64,000 nt of DNA from assembly GCA_910587355.1 (NCBI GenBank), contig CAJUKF010000002.1:9815-73814 (forward strand). The letters are read 5' to 3'. Below the pieces are notes generated by a model, which was not told where the DNA came from, searched no databases, and saw only the letters and a program-made list of their open reading frames with translations. Both the position numbers and the translations under genes were made by a program. Positions 53,301 through 61,634 of the stretch are shown here, piece by piece (position 1 is the stretch's first letter; the number at the start of each line of letters is the position of its first letter). This DNA comes from an uncultured Muribaculaceae bacterium (GTDB lineage Bacteria; Bacteroidota; Bacteroidia; Bacteroidales; Muribaculaceae).

Positions 53301-54488
53301 GCCGAGGAGTATCTGCAGGGCCAGAGCCATGACTACGGCCTGTATGCGGGCTTTCTGACCGAGGCTCTCGGCCATTGGAAGCGCATCGATTTTGGTACGT
53401 GCCTGCCGGACGTAGATTTCGAACTGCTCGACGAAAGCGCTGCGGAATGGCTCGCGCTTCCAGTTGTCGAGGTCGCGGCTGAGAATACCCTCGAAGATGC
53501 GGCTCATGTAGTTGCCCACCTTTTCGGGATGCAGGCGGAAAAAGAGCATAAGCACAGCAAACTGGTCGGCGGGGTGGAATAGGTAGCCGGATTTCTCGAG
53601 TTTATCGAGGAGGCCGTTCACAAACTGGTCTTCGCAGCCGCCGGCTATGATTTCAAGCGTACGGCGGTAGGGTGCCACGCTTTCAACCATCGTTGTGAGC
53701 TGCCGGCGGTAATTCCGCTGTTGCTCGGCAGGAGCAGCGTTGAGATAGCCAGAGCCTTCAAGCAAAAACAGGAGAGTATCGCGAAGAGTGTCGAGCAGTT
53801 CTTCACACACGCGGTGGCACTGCTGAAGTTTGGCTGTCAGAAACCACTCGGGCATACGGGCCAGAATGGTACGGGCCGTGTTGACAGGCCAGAGGGGATT
53901 CTGATTGGAGATTTCCCGGCGTGCTTCGGTAGATTCATCGATAAGACGCTCCATAATGAACCGACGTAGCAGAGAACGTGTGCCGATGGCATCGAAAATG
54001 GTCTCAGGACTAAAAAAGGTGAATTTCGCTACCTCGTCGACGAGTTCAAACTGGAAATAATTCGGAGTGAGTTTAACAAACCTACATTTTACTATCTGAC
54101 CTTTAGACAGAATATTGTCGGTGTACTGAAGATTATAGAAAATACCGTTGCGGTCAATTATGCGGTAAGGCTCTTCCGCTGGTTTTGCCGGCACATAAAA
54201 CACCTCACACTCAAATATATCGCCTCGACGAAACCTTACGTTATAGAGCTCATATACATAAGGGGGTACGACATGTGTCACCACGGGCAAGCCGTTGTCA
54301 TCAAAACTCTTTACACGACAAGACAGTTGTGAGGGCGCTATATATCCTGCTCTTTTCTGAAACTGCAGCTTGGGCAGAGTGATTTCTGCGACACCGTCGG
54401 GCATCTCGGCTTTTAAGCGGAAAACATCATCACGGGCATCGCCCGGCAACACTTCAAACGGATAAATCTGATTGACAATGTAATTCAT
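50364..54488 (-). CDS. Giant AlbA_2 (Schlafen-like) nucleic-acid-binding protein
   Basis: 1374 residues, the second-largest protein in the window, of no assigned function. By eye: residues 1-155 are beta-rich OB-like segments (YNVRFRRGDIFECEVFYV, KGQIVKCRFVKL). About 160-430 are helical. About 565-735 form a second beta-rich part (GDIITVRLLP). About 780-930 are helical. Residues 944-1095 are an AlbA_2 domain with ESKYVEFKTS (Glu949) and EGGHLYLGVNNEG (987-999). An acidic linker covers 1118-1160, and 1165-1374 have blade-like strands such as GYLVIGYDNERALRIPLAEI, recalling the GyrA C-terminal pinwheel. No Walker A motif, signal peptide or membrane helix is seen. It heads the long minus-strand run and has its own promoter. 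Confidence 0.7.
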   Translation of the reverse strand: MNYIVNQIYPFEVLPGDARDDVFRLKAEMPDGVAEITLPKLQFQKRAGYIAPSQLSCRVKSFDDNGLPVVTHVVPPYVYELYNVRFRRGDIFECEVFYVPAKPAEEPYRIIDRNGIFYNLQYTDNILSKGQIVKCRFVKLTPNYFQFELVDEVAKFTFFSPETIFDAIGTRSLLRRFIMERLIDESTEARREISNQNPLWPVNTARTILARMPEWFLTAKLQQCHRVCEELLDTLRDTLLFLLEGSGYLNAAPAEQQRNYRRQLTTMVESVAPYRRTLEIIAGGCEDQFVNGLLDKLEKSGYLFHPADQFAVLMLFFRLHPEKVGNYMSRIFEGILSRDLDNWKREPFRSAFVEQFEIYVRQARTKIDALPMAESLGQKARIQAVVMALALQILLGDENDNINSNSSLYYRYISLLRPNNTRQLLSKSFLALMGVKVHGNLRFEQLKEPNMMMTSAMVMPYTGELQALTTNHLYTNGMIDISVSSEGVVVSQSRRNDVTESAIPENLMPWLRPQVHVEGVRSLTASKIKKLDEHELWWGDIEHQLFDSNEPVPVLTVDRTMRRAEEDDEVFIVVDSVDDTGDGNPVFHCHIDDSDYSEGFGLLYRSEVVGYSLRQINEFSFRDETGRKLVYRARVKRLNPDGTYVFSLANEVKTYTDAYYQTGEEYSVLIAHEAHDAAQRFVGYTGFTSDGVSIYVPCPQKEHDYHVGDIITVRLLPPTDGTKAFEIIGIDDTKSFTKNTAFDCLMQEIALPDAEEDADEAGSDGLLRDPDEILNTDDVRELIEIFRFNAIASTDLMQAYDYLRFAALLARIIADESLASTLRTHARLLGLHKDYATNARLDPAKLEPLRGPASEDALLGMIFYRLEMVSWLSNPDYTERLYRTVAEPASELEGSIARLVLSYNMLMSGPNEVNKTIADGIRQEIMKKLNVNNEIRTGKHYGSESKYVEFKTSLVFPPVKPGEKMVENPARQQHNILTRIAGLLNAEGGHLYLGVNNEGYEAGMPDDFRYYERHTVSDGRYMHKIKDVPSLCLFINHLVTYNFGDTIARKINIVQDPEAQKGVVDIQIERSLEPVRIDNELWVRQTGEVTRLISDEKSIREFEEERKELRLREQIALHAKAEEAEDDDAVMESDGDVMDDDSAPVPVTEELPQPVAVEEPRPDSQVIATSLWRPNVYRSYEPEFVEPYGFLYFFKDNKLLFSTSDLYIYPGADDCVQTLVIPHGLENGYLVIGYDNERALRIPLAEIYQKVKTTKTVSFNADYEVRFVSLASKDDALIVMGADSADTLWRRAVKISSIDANHLMSKPVRLHESPINRTFGFEIADASALSHFKDCMADRLPARRFGETMRVKSTSSDLAYKLQLLVKDCIPQVN

Positions 54489-54544
54489 TTTCTTTAATTT
54501 TAATTATTGACTTATGTACGCAATGTGCGCACTTTTGAATCTTA

Positions 54545-54578
54545 CAAAATTATAAAAAAATGACGAAAAGCACTCAAA
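54545..54578 (-). promoter_or_regulatory. Promoter of the AlbA_2 gene
   Basis: Minus strand: TTTG (54575-54578), 22-base spacer, TAATTTTG (54545-54552). It leaves a 56-base leader to the start codon at 54488 and is divergent from the GNAT promoter 34 bases away. Confidence 0.6.
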
Positions 54579-54585
54579 AAAAGCT

Positions 54586-54593
54586 TAACTTTG
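54586..54593 (+). promoter_or_regulatory. -7 element of the GNAT gene
   Basis: TAACTTTG matches consensus. An ATG at 54595 lies only two bases beyond it, before any likely transcription start, which is why the ATG at 54634 is taken as the start. The -33 box is not clear. Confidence 0.5.
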
Positions 54594-54633
54594 CATGATT
54601 TTTTTACAATCGTCAAAACACATTTTGCAGAAT

Positions 54634-55122
54634 ATGATTATTCGAGCCGGAAATATTGCCGACGCAGCCTCGATGGCCGATATTTTCAATTATTACATAG
54701 CGAACAGCACGGCTATTTTCAGCAACCGTATCCGTACGGCAGATGATATGGAGGCCTTGATTGGTCCTGTGACAGGACGTTTTCCTTTCTATGTGGCCGT
54801 GAACGACGAAGGACGCGTAGATGGGTATTGTTTCGCGCATCTCTTCATGCCCGACCCTGTGTACAGCCGCACTCTCGAAGTGACAATCTATCTGAGGCAC
54901 GGCCTCACCGGCCAGGGCATCGGGCGCAGACTCCTCGGGCAGGTTATTGACGACTGCCGCACGCAGGGGGTGCACATACTGGTATCATTCATCACAGATG
55001 GCAACGAGGCGTGCGAACGGCTGCACACGTCGCTGGGTTTCAGCAAAGTGGGCGTAATCCGTGAGGCCGGCTATAAATTCGGTGAGTTTCTCGGGGATGC
55101 CATCTACCAGCTGATGCTTTGA
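54634..55122 (+). CDS. GNAT-family N-acetyltransferase (phosphinothricin acetyltransferase-like)
   Basis: 162 residues. RAGNIADAASMADIFNYYI at the N-terminus, LEVTIYLRHGLTGQGIGRRLL with the acetyl-CoA-binding R/Q-x-x-G-x-G/A loop near residue 95, and ERLHTSLGFSKVGVIREAGYKFGEFLG follow the Pat/YncA layout. It acetylates an amino group of a small molecule or amino-acid analogue; the substrate is unknown. The gene stands alone, and uvrA has its own promoter 50 bases on. Confidence 0.85.
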   Translation: MIIRAGNIADAASMADIFNYYIANSTAIFSNRIRTADDMEALIGPVTGRFPFYVAVNDEGRVDGYCFAHLFMPDPVYSRTLEVTIYLRHGLTGQGIGRRLLGQVIDDCRTQGVHILVSFITDGNEACERLHTSLGFSKVGVIREAGYKFGEFLGDAIYQLML

Positions 55123-55173
55123 TGAATTTTTTGTAGATTTTTCATTTTTTGGCATACACAGGAGACTCAGTGC

Positions 55174-55204
55174 TTGCATGAAAGCGGAATAATTCGTATC
55201 TTTG
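55174..55204 (+). promoter_or_regulatory. Promoter of uvrA, with almost no leader
   Basis: TTG (55174-55176), 20-base spacer, TATCTTTG (55197-55204). The uvrA ATG is at 55211, only 6 bases after the -7 box, so the message should be leaderless or nearly so. Confidence 0.6.
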
Positions 55205-55210
55205 TAGGTT

Positions 55211-58012
55211 ATGTCAGTTTCCAATATCAGCATCAAAGGCGCGAGAGTCAACAATCTCAAAAACGTTGACGTAGAAATACCTCGCAATAAATTAGTTGTC
55301 ATCACAGGACTCTCGGGCTCCGGAAAATCGTCGCTGGCCTTCGACACACTTTATGCCGAAGGACGGCGCCGCTACGTGGAGAGCCTTTCGGCATATGCAC
55401 GCCAGTTCATGGGCAAACTCCGCAAGCCTGAGTGCGACTATATAAAAGGACTTCCGCCGGCAATAGCCATAGAGCAGAAAGTCAACACACGCAATCCGCG
55501 TTCGACCGTAGGTACGTCTACAGAGATTTATGACTATATGCGCATGCTCTTCGGGCGTATCGGACGTACATATTCGCCTGTGTCGGGCGCTCTTGTGAAA
55601 AAACACACCGTAGAAGATGTCCTCGCGACGGCATCCTCATATCCCGATGGCACACGTGCCGCCATTGTGGCTCCGATATCACTGTCCGAAGGCCGCACGC
55701 TCGACACACAGCTTCAGATTTATCTCAAGGAAGGATACTCACGCGTTGTCACTCCCGCACACGATTTCGTCGAAATCGGCGAATATCAGGCCGATGACAG
55801 CTCTACTCTGCCCGACCTTCTAATAGACCGCCTCGCGCTTTATGCGGAGGGCGACGAACGCTCGCGTCTTGCCGAATCTGTGGAAACGGCGTTCTTCGAG
55901 GGCCATGACCAATGCTCGCTGATTATCTGGACAGCCGATGGCGATGTCGTGCGCCACGACTTCTCGAAGCGCTTCGAGGCCGACGGCATCACATTTCCCG
56001 AAGTGTCGGAGCAGATGTTCAACTTCAACAATCCGCTCGGGGCATGCCCCGTATGCGAAGGTTTCGGCAAAACGCTCGACATATCGGAAGAACTCGTCGT
56101 GCCCAATCCCCGTCTCTCACTCTTCGAAGGCGCTGTGGTAGCATGGCGCGGGCCTTCGTCACGCAAGTGGCAGGATGCCTTTGTCCATGCCGCAGGCGAA
56201 CGCTTCTCCGTCCATACGCCTTATGAAAAACTCAGCGAAGCCCAACGGCGGCTGCTTTGGGAAGGAGATGGAAACAGAGTGAAAGGTCTTGACGCTTTCT
56301 TCGACCACATAGCATCAAAACGTGCCGCCGTAGAATACCGCACCTTTCTGGCCCGTTTCCGCGGCAAGACAACCTGCCGTACGTGCCACGGCACGCGACT
56401 GCGGCCAGAGGCGTCGTATGTCCGCGTCGGCGGCGCAACCATAACAGAACTCGTGCGCATGCCCGTCGACCGCCTGCTGGAGTGGTTCCGCGCCCTCGAA
56501 CTCGACGAGACCGACACACGAATAGCCTCGCGTCTGCTCACAGAAATCACCAGACGCCTATCATTTTTAGTCGAGGTAGGTCTCGGATATCTCACACTCG
56601 ACCGCCTCAGCAACTCACTCTCCGGCGGCGAGAGCCAGCGCATCAACCTCGCCACCTCACTCGGCAGCAGTCTCGTGGGTTCGCTCTACATACTCGACGA
56701 ACCCTCAATCGGGCTGCACCCACGCGATACCTCACGCCTGATAGGAGTGCTCCGCAGACTGCAACGCCTCGGCAACACTGTAGTAGTAGTCGAACACGAC
56801 GAAGACATAATGCGCGCAGCCGACCGTATCATCGACGTAGGGCCGGAGGCCGGTACGCATGGCGGCCAGATTGTGTTCCAGGGCACACCGCACGACCTTG
56901 AAGGCTGCAGCGAGAGCTATACCATGCGTTATCTCACGGGAGCCCTGTCCATTCCCCTGCCAGCCACACGCCGCCGGTGGCGCGACTACATACGCGTCAC
57001 CGGAGCCTGCGAACACAATCTCAAAAATGTCACCGCCGATTTTCCTCTCGGCGTGATGACATGCGTCACCGGGGTCAGCGGTTCGGGCAAATCCACTCTC
57101 GTACGAGATATACTCTATCGTGCCCTGGTACGCCATTATGAGGGTGAAGGCGATGCTCCGGGCCGATTCGACAGTCTGTCGGGCGACCTCCACCGTGCCC
57201 AAGGCGTTATTTTTGTCGACCAGAACCCCATAGGACGCTCCACCCGCAGCAACCCGGCCACCTATCTCAAGGCCTACGAAGAAATACGTACCCTCATGGC
57301 GTCTCAACCGCTTGCGCGACAGATGGATATTCCCGCGGGTTACTTCTCATTCAACGCCGAAGGTGGCCGTTGCGAGGCATGCAAGGGAGAGGGACGAATC
57401 ACCATAGAGATGCAGTTTCTCGCCGATGTGACCATTGAGTGCGAGGAGTGTCACGGACGGCGCTTCAAGCGCGAAGTGCTCGAAGTCAAGTACCGCGGGC
57501 GCGACATATCCGATATTCTCTCCATGACCGTGGACGATGCGATAGAATTTTTCTCCGAGACCGACGGGGCCTGCGAGCGCCGCATCGTACAGCGTCTGCA
57601 GCCCCTGCACGATGTGGGTCTGGGCTACATACAGCTCGGGCAGTCGTCATCCACCCTCTCCGGAGGCGAGAACCAGCGCGTGAAACTCGCCTATTATCTT
57701 TCGCTCGGAGCCACCGCTCCCCGTGTCTTTATCTTCGACGAGCCCACCACGGGTCTTCATTTCCACGACATACGTCTGCTTCTGCGCGCATTCGAGGGTC
57801 TGATAGCACTGGGGCACACGCTCATCATAGTGGAGCACAATCTCGACGTTATCCGTTGCGCCGACCACGTCATAGACCTCGGCCCCGACGGCGGTGATGC
57901 CGGAGGTTGCATAGTAGCCGCCGGAACTCCCGAACAGATAGCGGCCACTCCGGCCAGCATCACGGGCCGTTATCTCGCCCCACTGCTTACAGAGCACAGT
58001 AAAGACAAGTAA
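55211..58012 (+). CDS. uvrA: Excinuclease ABC subunit A
   Basis: DNA-damage sensor of nucleotide excision repair. 933 residues. Two ABC ATPase halves: Walker A GLSGSGKSSLAF near residue 32 with signature LSGGESQRINLA, and Walker A GVSGSGKSTLV with signature LSGGENQRVKLAYYLS. Zinc modules are CRTCHGTRLRPEA in the first half and CEACKGEGRI...CEECHGRRFKREV in the second. Full length with all motifs intact. Monocistronic by position, because the next gene has its own promoter. Confidence 0.97.
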   Translation: MSVSNISIKGARVNNLKNVDVEIPRNKLVVITGLSGSGKSSLAFDTLYAEGRRRYVESLSAYARQFMGKLRKPECDYIKGLPPAIAIEQKVNTRNPRSTVGTSTEIYDYMRMLFGRIGRTYSPVSGALVKKHTVEDVLATASSYPDGTRAAIVAPISLSEGRTLDTQLQIYLKEGYSRVVTPAHDFVEIGEYQADDSSTLPDLLIDRLALYAEGDERSRLAESVETAFFEGHDQCSLIIWTADGDVVRHDFSKRFEADGITFPEVSEQMFNFNNPLGACPVCEGFGKTLDISEELVVPNPRLSLFEGAVVAWRGPSSRKWQDAFVHAAGERFSVHTPYEKLSEAQRRLLWEGDGNRVKGLDAFFDHIASKRAAVEYRTFLARFRGKTTCRTCHGTRLRPEASYVRVGGATITELVRMPVDRLLEWFRALELDETDTRIASRLLTEITRRLSFLVEVGLGYLTLDRLSNSLSGGESQRINLATSLGSSLVGSLYILDEPSIGLHPRDTSRLIGVLRRLQRLGNTVVVVEHDEDIMRAADRIIDVGPEAGTHGGQIVFQGTPHDLEGCSESYTMRYLTGALSIPLPATRRRWRDYIRVTGACEHNLKNVTADFPLGVMTCVTGVSGSGKSTLVRDILYRALVRHYEGEGDAPGRFDSLSGDLHRAQGVIFVDQNPIGRSTRSNPATYLKAYEEIRTLMASQPLARQMDIPAGYFSFNAEGGRCEACKGEGRITIEMQFLADVTIECEECHGRRFKREVLEVKYRGRDISDILSMTVDDAIEFFSETDGACERRIVQRLQPLHDVGLGYIQLGQSSSTLSGGENQRVKLAYYLSLGATAPRVFIFDEPTTGLHFHDIRLLLRAFEGLIALGHTLIIVEHNLDVIRCADHVIDLGPDGGDAGGCIVAAGTPEQIAATPASITGRYLAPLLTEHSKDK

Positions 58013-58022
58013 TGATTTAAAT

Positions 58023-58053
58023 TTTGCAGAGCCATGCAAAAACACTAAATTTG
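58023..58053 (+). promoter_or_regulatory. Promoter of the LysM/PBP1-barrel-radA operon
   Basis: TTTG (58023-58026), 19-base spacer, TAAATTTG (58046-58053): a full consensus match. The ATG at 58075 lies 21 bases further on; an in-frame ATG at 58034 falls within the promoter and is rejected as start. Confidence 0.8.
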
Positions 58054-58074
58054 CATATTGATAAAGAAACTGCG

Positions 58075-59565
58075 ATGAAACCGATTCTCAAAATCGTCAC
58101 AATCATAACCGCCGGGCTTGTTCTGGCCTTAGGCGTCTCGGCCTACGATTTGCCGGTGAAGCGAGTCAAGGGCAAGGAATATTATTACTACAAAGTAAAG
58201 AAAGGCGAGTCGCTTTACGGCATATCCAAAAAACTCGAGATTCCGCTCGACTCAATCGTAAGGGCAAATCCCTCGGTGTCAGACGGCGTGCGCAAAGGCG
58301 ATATGCTTTTATTTCCTGTCGGCGAGAAGACACCCGAGATTTCAAAGACAAAAGAAGCCGACAAAGAGATTGTCAATGGCGAACTCAATGACCCGTCCGG
58401 AGTGCAGCCGGAAGAGAATGAAACCGCGCGGGCCAAGAACAGCGCAGTTGCAATCCTGCTGCCATTCGGTGCGGACAATGCAGAGCCTGACAAGCGTTGC
58501 CGTCTTATGCTCGACTTCTACAAAGGATTTCTGATTGCCGCCGACAGTCTGCGTGAACGCAAAGGGAATGTGGAAATAGTAGTGCGCGACATTGAAGGAA
58601 TGGCCCCAGAATCCGTAGCCAGAATGATGAACACCGATACCGCCATAGCCCGCGCCGCCGTGGTAATCGGCCCCGATGACGATGCCACCCTCAACGCTAT
58701 CGCTGCAGAAGCGGCTATCGGCGGCTCGTATGTGTTCAACGTTCTCAATATCCGCGATACAGTATACACAGTCAATCCCTATATGCTGCAGGCAAATGCT
58801 CCTCAGTCGGTGATGTTCGGGCGCGCCGTCGACGGCCTCTTGTCTTCATATCCCGGCTACCGCCCCGTAATATTACGCAACACCGCCGGGCGCAGTGACA
58901 AAGAGAACTTCACGACATATCTTACCGAACGCTATATGTCCGAGGGTATCGAACCTCTCACAGTTGAGTATAACGAAAATCTGCTTATGGCCGACCTCGA
59001 GACCCTCCCCTGCTCGACCGGTGAAAAATATGTATTTATTCCCTCGTCGGGTAGTCTGCAGGAATTCAATCATTTCGCCTACGTTCTGAAATCGTACCGT
59101 GACAGACTGCGCGCCACAGCAGCAGAGGTCATTGATACCGCTGCTGAGAATGGCGAGACCGCCGCATGCGCCATGGCCGAAGTCTTCGGATACCCCGACT
59201 GGACGGCTTTCCGCGGCGATGCGCTCGATATGCTTCACCGCCTCAATGCCACCGTGTACTCGCGATTCTTCGATGATTTCACCAGCTTCGACAGCCGAAA
59301 TCTCAATAGTGCCTTCCGACGCTGGTATGGTGCGCCGATGACAGAAAGCATACCGGCATACGGTATTCTCGGCTTTGACACGGGCACGTATCTGCTCAAA
59401 AATCTCCGTGCCAACGACGGAGCATTCAATCCCGGATATGCCACGGCTTTCAGTGGCGTGCAGTCGAGTTTTGACTTCGTACGCGCAGGCGAAGGCTATG
59501 CCAACGAGGCAATATATATCATCACCTATCAGCCCGACGGCCGCATATCGGCACGAGTACAATGA
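58075..59565 (+). CDS. LysM domain plus periplasmic-binding-protein-like (PBP1) protein
   Basis: 496 residues. Signal peptide (MKPILKIVTIITAGLVLALGVSA), then one LysM module at about residues 38-82 (YYKVKKGESLYGISKKLEIPLDSIVRAN in outline) that binds peptidoglycan. A charged linker follows, then a type 1 periplasmic-binding fold from about residue 122 (AVAILLPFG, LMLDFYKGFLIAADSL, ARAAVVIGPDDDATLNAIAAEAAI). This LysM-PBP1 fusion is widespread in Bacteroidota. Its ligand is not known. It overlaps the barrel gene by 4 bases. Confidence 0.85.
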   Translation: MKPILKIVTIITAGLVLALGVSAYDLPVKRVKGKEYYYYKVKKGESLYGISKKLEIPLDSIVRANPSVSDGVRKGDMLLFPVGEKTPEISKTKEADKEIVNGELNDPSGVQPEENETARAKNSAVAILLPFGADNAEPDKRCRLMLDFYKGFLIAADSLRERKGNVEIVVRDIEGMAPESVARMMNTDTAIARAAVVIGPDDDATLNAIAAEAAIGGSYVFNVLNIRDTVYTVNPYMLQANAPQSVMFGRAVDGLLSSYPGYRPVILRNTAGRSDKENFTTYLTERYMSEGIEPLTVEYNENLLMADLETLPCSTGEKYVFIPSSGSLQEFNHFAYVLKSYRDRLRATAAEVIDTAAENGETAACAMAEVFGYPDWTAFRGDALDMLHRLNATVYSRFFDDFTSFDSRNLNSAFRRWYGAPMTESIPAYGILGFDTGTYLLKNLRANDGAFNPGYATAFSGVQSSFDFVRAGEGYANEAIYIITYQPDGRISARVQ

Positions 59566-60251
59566 AAGCACCGCGCCACATACTCGCGGCGATTGCCGCC
59601 GTAATGCTCTTTCCGGCAATATCACAGGCCGAGACGCACTATAAGCCCCATATCGCCATAGGCGCACGCGGAGGTGTGTCCATGAGCCAAATCAGTTTTT
59701 CACCATCAGTAAAGCAATCGTGGAACATGGGTTCGACGGGTGCCATTACCTTCCGTTATACCGAAGAAAAAATCTTCGGTCTCATCGCCGAACTCGGCTG
59801 GGTGCAGCGCGGCTGGAAGGAAAATTACGAGCTGAATCCCTTCAGCTATAACCGTACCCTCACCTACATAAACCTGCCCGTACTCACCCATATATACTTC
59901 GGGTCGCGGCGCTTCAAAGGATTTGTAAACCTCGGCCCTCAGGTATCATATATGATAGGCGATAAAATCAGCGCCGATTTCGATTACGAGAACGTCGCCA
60001 CAGTGCCGAACTATCCCGCCAACCGGCGCTACGAACAGCTCGACATGCCAATCAAGAGTAAATTCGACTACGGCATCTGTGCCTCGCTGGGTATGGAATT
60101 CTATGTTCAGCCACGTCATTCTCTCGTACTCGAGGCCCGTTATTATTATGGGCTCGGCAACATATTCTCCGCAAAAAAAGCCGACGTATTCAGTGCATCC
60201 CGTCCCATGTCACTCGAAATAACCGTCGGCTATAATTTCCGCCTGCGCTGA
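59562..60251 (+). CDS. Outer-membrane beta-barrel protein (PorT/porin-like family)
   Basis: 229 residues. Signal peptide ending near AISQA, then alternating amphipathic strands typical of a small eight- to ten-strand barrel (HIAIGARGGVSMSQISF, IFGLIAELGWVQRGW, YINLPVLTHIYFG, GFVNLGPQVSYMIG), closing with a strand that ends in an aromatic residue two from the end region (ITVGYNFRLR). NLPVLTHIYFG and GPQVSYMIG fit the outer-membrane barrel family PF13568. Overlaps the LysM gene and, by three bases, radA. Confidence 0.85.
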   Translation: MKAPRHILAAIAAVMLFPAISQAETHYKPHIAIGARGGVSMSQISFSPSVKQSWNMGSTGAITFRYTEEKIFGLIAELGWVQRGWKENYELNPFSYNRTLTYINLPVLTHIYFGSRRFKGFVNLGPQVSYMIGDKISADFDYENVATVPNYPANRRYEQLDMPIKSKFDYGICASLGMEFYVQPRHSLVLEARYYYGLGNIFSAKKADVFSASRPMSLEITVGYNFRLR

Positions 60252-61630
60252 TGGCAAAAGTACGACAGAAGACCATGTGGTTCTGCACCGAATGCGGAGC
60301 CGACTCCCCCAAATGGACCGGCAAATGCCCGGGATGCGGAGCGTGGAACACAATGGTGGAGGAAAAAGTAAGCACAGCTTCCGCGGGGACAAAACCGTCG
60401 GCTGCGGCCATCGGCTCCAAAGGCGTTCCCAGGCCGGTAAATCAGATTGAGGCTGTGGACGAGCCACGACTCCACATGCCCAGCGAAGAGCTCAACCGCG
60501 TGCTGGGAGGAGGTCTTGTGAGAGGCTCGATTGTGCTGATTGGCGGCGAACCAGGCATAGGCAAATCGACCCTTGTGCTGCAGAATCTGCTTGCGATACG
60601 CAACCGCCGCATACTCTATGTATCGGGTGAAGAAAGCGCCACACAGCTCAAGCTCAGAGCCGACCGCATAGGACGCGGCAGCGACAACCTCTTTATCGTC
60701 AGCGAGACATGGCTCGAAAACATATTCAGCCATATCGAGGAAGTGCAGCCTGAAATACTGGTGGTAGATTCAATTCAGACCATAGCCACCGACACTCTCG
60801 AGTCATCGGCCGGAAGCATGAGTCAGGTGCGCGAATGCGCCGCCACCCTGCTCCGCTTTGCCAAAGAAAGCGGAGTGCCCGTGATTCTCATCGGGCACAT
60901 CACAAAAGAAGGAAGCCTCGCCGGCCCGAAAGTACTCGAACACATAGTGGATGCCGTGCTTCAGTTCGAAGGCGACAGCCAGTATGTTTACCGCCTGCTA
61001 CGCGCGATAAAAAACCGTTTCGGCAGCACTTCGGAAATCGGCATATACGAGATGTGCCGTCGCGGTCTCCGGGAAGTAAGCAATCCCTCCGAGATGCTTA
61101 TGTCGCAGCGCGACGGCGATGAAGAACTCTCGGGCTGCGCCATCGGCGTTACGCTCGAAGGCATCCGTCCGTTTCTGATAGAAGTGCAGGCCCTTGTGAG
61201 CACGGCCGCCTACGGCACGCCTCAACGCTCCGTAACCGGCTACGACCCCAAGCGCATGAACATGCTGCTGGCAGTGCTCGAAAAGCGTGTAGGCTTCAAA
61301 ATCGGCGCCAAAGACGTATTCCTTAACATAGCCGGCGGTCTGCGCGTGAGCGACCCGGCTCTGGATTTGGCAGTAATTGCCGCCGTGCTGTCGAGCAACG
61401 TGGACATGACGATTCCCCGCGGCTGGTGCATGGCCGGAGAAGTAGGCCTCTCGGGCGAAATCCGTCCGGTGGTGCGCATAGAGCAACGCATAGCCGAAGC
61501 GGAGAAGCTGGGCATGACCGACATGCTGATTCCAGCCGGCAACCTTAAGGGCTTCGACAAATCAACTCTGAAAATACGTATTCACGAAGTGGCGAAAGTG
61601 GCCGACGCTTTCCGCGCCCTTTTCGGGTGA
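60251..61630 (+). CDS. radA: DNA repair protein RadA
   Basis: RecA-like ATPase that aids branch migration in recombinational repair. 459 residues. N-terminal zinc finger CTECGADSPKWTGKCPGCGAW, Walker A GGEPGIGKSTL near residue 92, the RadA-specific KNRFGSTSEIGIYEM, and a C-terminal Lon-like domain (FLNIAGGLRVSDPALDLAV, CMAGEVGLSGEIRPV). Its start codon overlaps the barrel gene's TGA (TGATG), so a repair gene is translated from an envelope operon. Confidence 0.96.
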   Translation: MAKVRQKTMWFCTECGADSPKWTGKCPGCGAWNTMVEEKVSTASAGTKPSAAAIGSKGVPRPVNQIEAVDEPRLHMPSEELNRVLGGGLVRGSIVLIGGEPGIGKSTLVLQNLLAIRNRRILYVSGEESATQLKLRADRIGRGSDNLFIVSETWLENIFSHIEEVQPEILVVDSIQTIATDTLESSAGSMSQVRECAATLLRFAKESGVPVILIGHITKEGSLAGPKVLEHIVDAVLQFEGDSQYVYRLLRAIKNRFGSTSEIGIYEMCRRGLREVSNPSEMLMSQRDGDEELSGCAIGVTLEGIRPFLIEVQALVSTAAYGTPQRSVTGYDPKRMNMLLAVLEKRVGFKIGAKDVFLNIAGGLRVSDPALDLAVIAAVLSSNVDMTIPRGWCMAGEVGLSGEIRPVVRIEQRIAEAEKLGMTDMLIPAGNLKGFDKSTLKIRIHEVAKVADAFRALFG

Positions 61631-61634
61631 ACAG

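Noticed and set aside
54595..54633. Upstream ATG of the GNAT gene at 54595
   Set aside because: It lies two bases past the -7 box, before the expected transcription start, and the added residues do not match the family.
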